64,000 nucleotides of DNA from Siccibacter colletis (GTDB lineage Bacteria; Pseudomonadota; Gammaproteobacteria; Enterobacterales; Enterobacteriaceae), in the NCBI RefSeq assembly GCF_000696575.1, contig NZ_JMSQ01000039.1, forward strand, positions 1-64,000, read 5' to 3'. The first letter of the stretch is position 1. Each line of letters begins with the position of its first letter. Shown here in pieces: positions 60,570-64,000 of the stretch. The position numbers and the translations under genes were made by a program. The notes beneath the pieces were generated by a model. It saw nothing but the letters and a program-made list of their open reading frames with translations. It ran no database searches and was not told the DNA's origin.

Positions 60570-61748
60570 ATGGATACGTTAATGGCAGAGGAAATGCAGC
60601 AACACACCGCCCGCGTCGGCGCAGACGATTTTTTCTTTATGTCGCCGTTTCGCAGCTTCATCGCCACCGGCTGCGTCAGCCGGGTCACGCAGCCAGCGCT
60701 GGATGGCGATCGGCCTGACGGTGAATTTCAGCGGGCAGTAAAGGATGCGTTCGCCCAGGCCCGCACGCAGGGGGTGAAGAATCCGGTGCTCGTCGGGGCC
60801 ATCCCGTTCGATACCACGCGCCCGTCTGCCCTGTTTGTACCGGCGCGCTGCGAGGCGTTTTCCCGCCCGGCGCGCCAGAAAGCGGCCTTATACCACATTG
60901 ACGACGTCGCGCTGCGCGTTACCGGGCGTGAAGCCATTCCGGAGCAGCCGGTGTTTGAAGCGATGGTCGCCCGCGCTGCGGCGCTCACCGCTACGCCGCA
61001 GGTCGATAAAGTGGTGCTGTCGCGCCTGATCGACATCACCACCGACGCCCGGCCCGACAGCGGCGCACTGCTTGAGCGCCTCATCGCCCAGAATCCCGCC
61101 AGCTTCAACTTCCACGTTCCGCTGCCCGACGGCGGCGTTCTGCTGGGTGCCAGCCCGGAACTGCTGCTGCGTAAAGAGGGCGCGCACTTCAGCTCGCTGC
61201 CGCTGGCCGGGTCCGCCCGCCGCCAGCCGGATGACACCCTCGACCGCGAGGCGGGCCGCCGCCTGATGAACTCGGCAAAGGATCGGCACGAACACGACCT
61301 GGTGACCGGCGCGATGAAAGCGATACTGGCCCCGCGCAGCCGCACCCTGACGCTGCCGGAGACCCCGCAGCTCATCACTACCCCAACCCTGTGGCATCTG
61401 GCGACGCCGGTGGAAGGCGACGTCAAGGACGCCCACGATAACGCGCTGTCGCTGGCTTGCCTGCTGCATCCCACCCCGGCGCTGAGCGGTTTCCCGCATG
61501 ACGTCGCCAAAACCCTGATTGCTGACCTCGAACCCTTCGAGCGCGATCTGTTCGGTGGCATCGTCGGCTGGTGCGACGAAGAGGGGAACGGTGAGTGGGC
61601 GGTAACCATCCGCTGCGCGCGCATTAAAGATAATCAGGTGCGGCTGTTCGCCGGCGCGGGCATCGTTCCGGCCTCTTCACCGGAAGGGGAGTGGCACGAA
61701 ACCGGCACCAAACTCTCCACCATGCTTAACGTTTTTGGACTCAACTGA
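60570..61748 (+). CDS. entC: EntC, isochorismate synthase
   Basis: The 392-residue enzyme turns chorismate into isochorismate, the first step of enterobactin synthesis. It has the family core [15 protein letters not shown] (Lys that activates water, near 147), [42 protein letters not shown] and [22 protein letters not shown]. The ATG at 60570 has GGAGG five bases upstream; a longer open frame covers the Fur box and is not used. It is first in entCEB(A). Confidence 0.95.
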   Translation: MDTLMAEEMQQHTARVGADDFFFMSPFRSFIATGCVSRVTQPALDGDRPDGEFQRAVKDAFAQARTQGVKNPVLVGAIPFDTTRPSALFVPARCEAFSRPARQKAALYHIDDVALRVTGREAIPEQPVFEAMVARAAALTATPQVDKVVLSRLIDITTDARPDSGALLERLIAQNPASFNFHVPLPDGGVLLGASPELLLRKEGAHFSSLPLAGSARRQPDDTLDREAGRRLMNSAKDRHEHDLVTGAMKAILAPRSRTLTLPETPQLITTPTLWHLATPVEGDVKDAHDNALSLACLLHPTPALSGFPHDVAKTLIADLEPFERDLFGGIVGWCDEEGNGEWAVTIRCARIKDNQVRLFAGAGIVPASSPEGEWHETGTKLSTMLNVFGLN

Positions 61749-61756
61749 AGGTTGCT

Positions 61757-63367
61757 ATGACTGTTTCTTTTACCCGCTGGCCGGACGATCTCGCTGCCCG
61801 TTACCGTGAGAAGGGCTACTGGACCGATCTTCCGCTCACCGACATTCTGACCCGTCACGCCGACAGCGACGCCTGTGCGCTGATCGACGGCGATCGCACC
61901 TTCAGCTATCGCGCGCTTAATGCCGCGTCCGACCGGCTGGGCGCGGCATTGCAGCGCCAGGGCCTGAAGCGCGGCGAAACCGCGCTGGTGCAGCTCGGTA
62001 ACGTGGCGGAGTTCTATATCACCCTGTTTGCGCTGCTGAAAATCGGCGTCGCGCCGGTGAATGCCCTGTTCAGCCATCAGCGTACCGAGCTGGAAGCCTA
62101 TGCCGGACAGATCGCCCCGGCGCTGCTGGTGGCGGACCGCGAACACAGCTTCTTTGGCAGTGACGAGACGCTGAATCAGTTTGTCGCCGCCCACGCTTCA
62201 CTGCGTGTGGTCGCGCTGCATAACGATAGCGGTGAGCACGCCCTGTCAACGCTCATTGCCAGCGAGCAGGGAGAGTTCGTTGCCACGCCAACCCCGGCGG
62301 ATGAAGTGGCGTTTTTCCAGCTCTCTGGCGGCAGCACCGGCACCCCGAAGCTGATCCCGCGTACCCATAACGACTACTACTACAGCATTCGTCGCAGCAA
62401 CGAGATCTGCCAGTTCACGGCGGAAACCCGCTACCTGTGCGCGCTGCCCGCAGCCCATAACTATCCGCTCAGCTCGCCCGGCGCCTTCGGCGTGTTTCTG
62501 GCGGCAGGCTGCGTGGTGCTGGCTCGCGATCCGAGCGCCACGCTCTGCTTCCCGCTGATTGAACAGCATCAGATCAACGTCACCGCCCTGGTACCGCCGG
62601 CGGTCAGCCTGTGGCTGCAGGCGATCCAGGAGTGGGGCAGTAACGCCCAGCTGGCCTCGCTGCGCCTGTTGCAGGTGGGCGGGGCGCGGCTCTCCTCCTC
62701 GCTGGCGGCGCGTATTCCGGCGGAGATTGGCTGCCAGCTGCAGCAGGTCTTCGGCATGGCGGAAGGGCTGGTGAACTACACCCGCCTCGATGATAGCGAG
62801 GCGCGCATCCTGAATACCCAGGGCACGCCGATGAGCCCGGACGATGAGGTGTGGGTAGCGGATGAGCACGGCAACCCGCTGCCGCGCGGCGAAGTAGGGC
62901 GACTGATGACCCGAGGCCCGTACACCTTCCGCGGCTACTACAACAGTCCGGAACACAACGCCCGCGCCTTCGACGCCAACGGCTTTTACAGCTCCGGCGA
63001 TCTGATCGCCATTGATGAAGACGGCTACATCACCGTCCAGGGGCGAGAAAAAGATCAGATCAACCGCGGCGGAGAGAAGATCGCCGCCGAAGAGATCGAA
63101 AACCTGCTGCTGCGCCACGAGGCGGTGATCCACGCCGCGCTGGTCAGCATGGAGGACGATCTGCTGGGCGAGAAGAGCTGTGCCTGGCTGGTTACGAAGC
63201 GCCCGGTGCGCCCGGTGGAGATCCGCCGCTGGCTGCGCGAGCTGGGCGTCGCCGATTTCAAACTGCCGGACCGCGTGGAGTGCGTGGAATCGCTGCCGCT
63301 TACGCCGGTCGGTAAAGTAGACAAAAAACAACTGCGCCAGTGGCTCGCTGCGCGCACGCAGGCCTGA
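61757..63367 (+). CDS. entE: EntE, 2,3-dihydroxybenzoate-AMP ligase
   Basis: The 536-residue adenylating enzyme activates dihydroxybenzoate and loads it onto the EntB carrier domain. The motifs are [19 protein letters not shown] (about 188-206), [32 protein letters not shown] (near 412-440) and the C-terminal Lys in [12 protein letters not shown]. Length equals E. coli EntE (536). It is eight bases after entC and 19 before entB. Confidence 0.96.
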   Translation: MTVSFTRWPDDLAARYREKGYWTDLPLTDILTRHADSDACALIDGDRTFSYRALNAASDRLGAALQRQGLKRGETALVQLGNVAEFYITLFALLKIGVAPVNALFSHQRTELEAYAGQIAPALLVADREHSFFGSDETLNQFVAAHASLRVVALHNDSGEHALSTLIASEQGEFVATPTPADEVAFFQLSGGSTGTPKLIPRTHNDYYYSIRRSNEICQFTAETRYLCALPAAHNYPLSSPGAFGVFLAAGCVVLARDPSATLCFPLIEQHQINVTALVPPAVSLWLQAIQEWGSNAQLASLRLLQVGGARLSSSLAARIPAEIGCQLQQVFGMAEGLVNYTRLDDSEARILNTQGTPMSPDDEVWVADEHGNPLPRGEVGRLMTRGPYTFRGYYNSPEHNARAFDANGFYSSGDLIAIDEDGYITVQGREKDQINRGGEKIAAEEIENLLLRHEAVIHAALVSMEDDLLGEKSCAWLVTKRPVRPVEIRRWLRELGVADFKLPDRVECVESLPLTPVGKVDKKQLRQWLAARTQA

Positions 63368-63386
63368 AGGATTTAAGGGAAATATC

Positions 63387-64000
63387 ATGGCAATTCCAAA
63401 ACTGAACGCTTACGCCCTGCCGACCGCGCAGGAGATCCCCACCAGCAAAGTGAGCTGGCCTTTCGAGCCGCAGCGCGCCGCGTTGCTGATCCACGATATG
63501 CAGGATTACTTCGTCAATTTCTGGGGCGACAACTGCGCCATGATGGAGCAGGTGATTGCTAACATCGCAGCGCTGCGCCAGTTCTGCAAACAGCAGGGCA
63601 TTCCGGTGTACTACACCGCTCAGCCAAAGGATCAGAGCGATGCCGACCGCGCGCTGCTCAACGACATGTGGGGACCGGGCCTCAACAAACATCCGGAACA
63701 GCAGAAGGTGGTGGATGCCCTCGCGCCGGATGCGGATGACACCGTGCTGGTGAAGTGGCGCTACAGCGCGTTCCACCGCTCGCCGCTGGAGCAGGCGCTG
63801 AAGGAGAGCGGGCGCGATCAGCTGCTCATTACCGGGGTTTACGCCCATATTGGCTGCATGACCACGGCGACCGATGCGTTCATGCGCGACATCAAGCCGT
63901 TCATGGTGGCCGATGCGCTGGCTGACTTCAGCCGCGAGGAGCACATGATGGCCCTGACTTACGTGGCGGGCCGCGCCGGTCGCGTGGTGATGACGGCCGA
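63387..64000 (+). CDS. entB: EntB, isochorismatase / aryl carrier protein, N-terminal part
   Basis: The first 204 codons are present and the frame runs off the window. The isochorismatase domain is complete in its key parts: LLIHDMQDYFVNFW (catalytic Asp, about 34-47), VKWRYSAFHRSPL (Lys) and ITGVYAHIGCMTTATDAF. It splits isochorismate into pyruvate and the dihydrodiol. The C-terminal carrier domain lies beyond the window. AAGGGA precedes the ATG. Confidence 0.95.
   Translation, partial: MAIPKLNAYALPTAQEIPTSKVSWPFEPQRAALLIHDMQDYFVNFWGDNCAMMEQVIANIAALRQFCKQQGIPVYYTAQPKDQSDADRALLNDMWGPGLNKHPEQQKVVDALAPDADDTVLVKWRYSAFHRSPLEQALKESGRDQLLITGVYAHIGCMTTATDAFMRDIKPFMVADALADFSREEHMMALTYVAGRAGRVVMTA

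Overview
The window is chromosomal DNA of an enterobacterium close to Enterobacter, Leclercia or Lelliottia. This rests on the complete enterobactin locus (entD-fepA // fes-ybdZ-entF // fepCGD // entS // fepB // entCEB), on ybdJ-ybdK beside entD as in E. coli, and on a yciG/yciE/katN group of the Salmonella and Enterobacter type. Genus and species cannot be fixed from the sequence alone.

Positions 1-27454 are the right part of a lambdoid siphovirus prophage. In order they hold the lysis genes (end of a GH108-type endolysin, a holin-like membrane protein, nested Rz/Rz1), packaging (small and large terminase), head (portal, MuF-like protein, scaffold, coat), connectors, and a lambda/N15-type tail (tube, G/G-T chaperones with a -1 slippery site, tape measure, M, L, K, I, J, fibre with a self-cleaving S74 chaperone). 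Cargo genes with their own promoters or terminators interrupt this operon: a small acidic protein, two genes behind look-alike folded leaders (one a KilA-N protein), a lipoprotein and a Cor-like exclusion lipoprotein. At the far end lies a LexA-boxed pair that includes a HumD/UmuD-like protein. The prophage ends in arm-type repeats and the 3' part of a tRNA-Arg(UCU) gene. It therefore sits in argU, the site used by DLP12 in E. coli K-12, and the integrase end lies to the left, outside the window.

Positions 27455-34641 are accessory DNA. A minus-strand AT-rich set encodes a nine-helix-class membrane protein, an unknown 211-residue protein and an apparently 5'-truncated nuclease-like gene. An autotransporter, a membrane protein and an MFS exporter follow. 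The exporter is divergent from a Fur-boxed iron/siderophore ABC importer operon (34953-37749).

Positions 37934-44361 hold stress genes (katN, yciE, yciG, with yciF missing), an orphan fimbrial subunit with a LuxR-type regulator, and a pair of small DMT transporters divergent from a LysR regulator. Positions 44363-64000 hold ybdJ, ybdK and the enterobactin genes. EntC, EntB and EntE make activated dihydroxybenzoate, EntF (primed by EntD, assisted by YbdZ) assembles the trilactone, EntS exports it, FepA/FepB/FepDGC import the ferric form, and Fes releases the iron. Fur boxes lie in all three divergent intergenic regions. The 600-base entS-fepB gap is packed with palindromic repeats and an unusually folded GC-rich segment.
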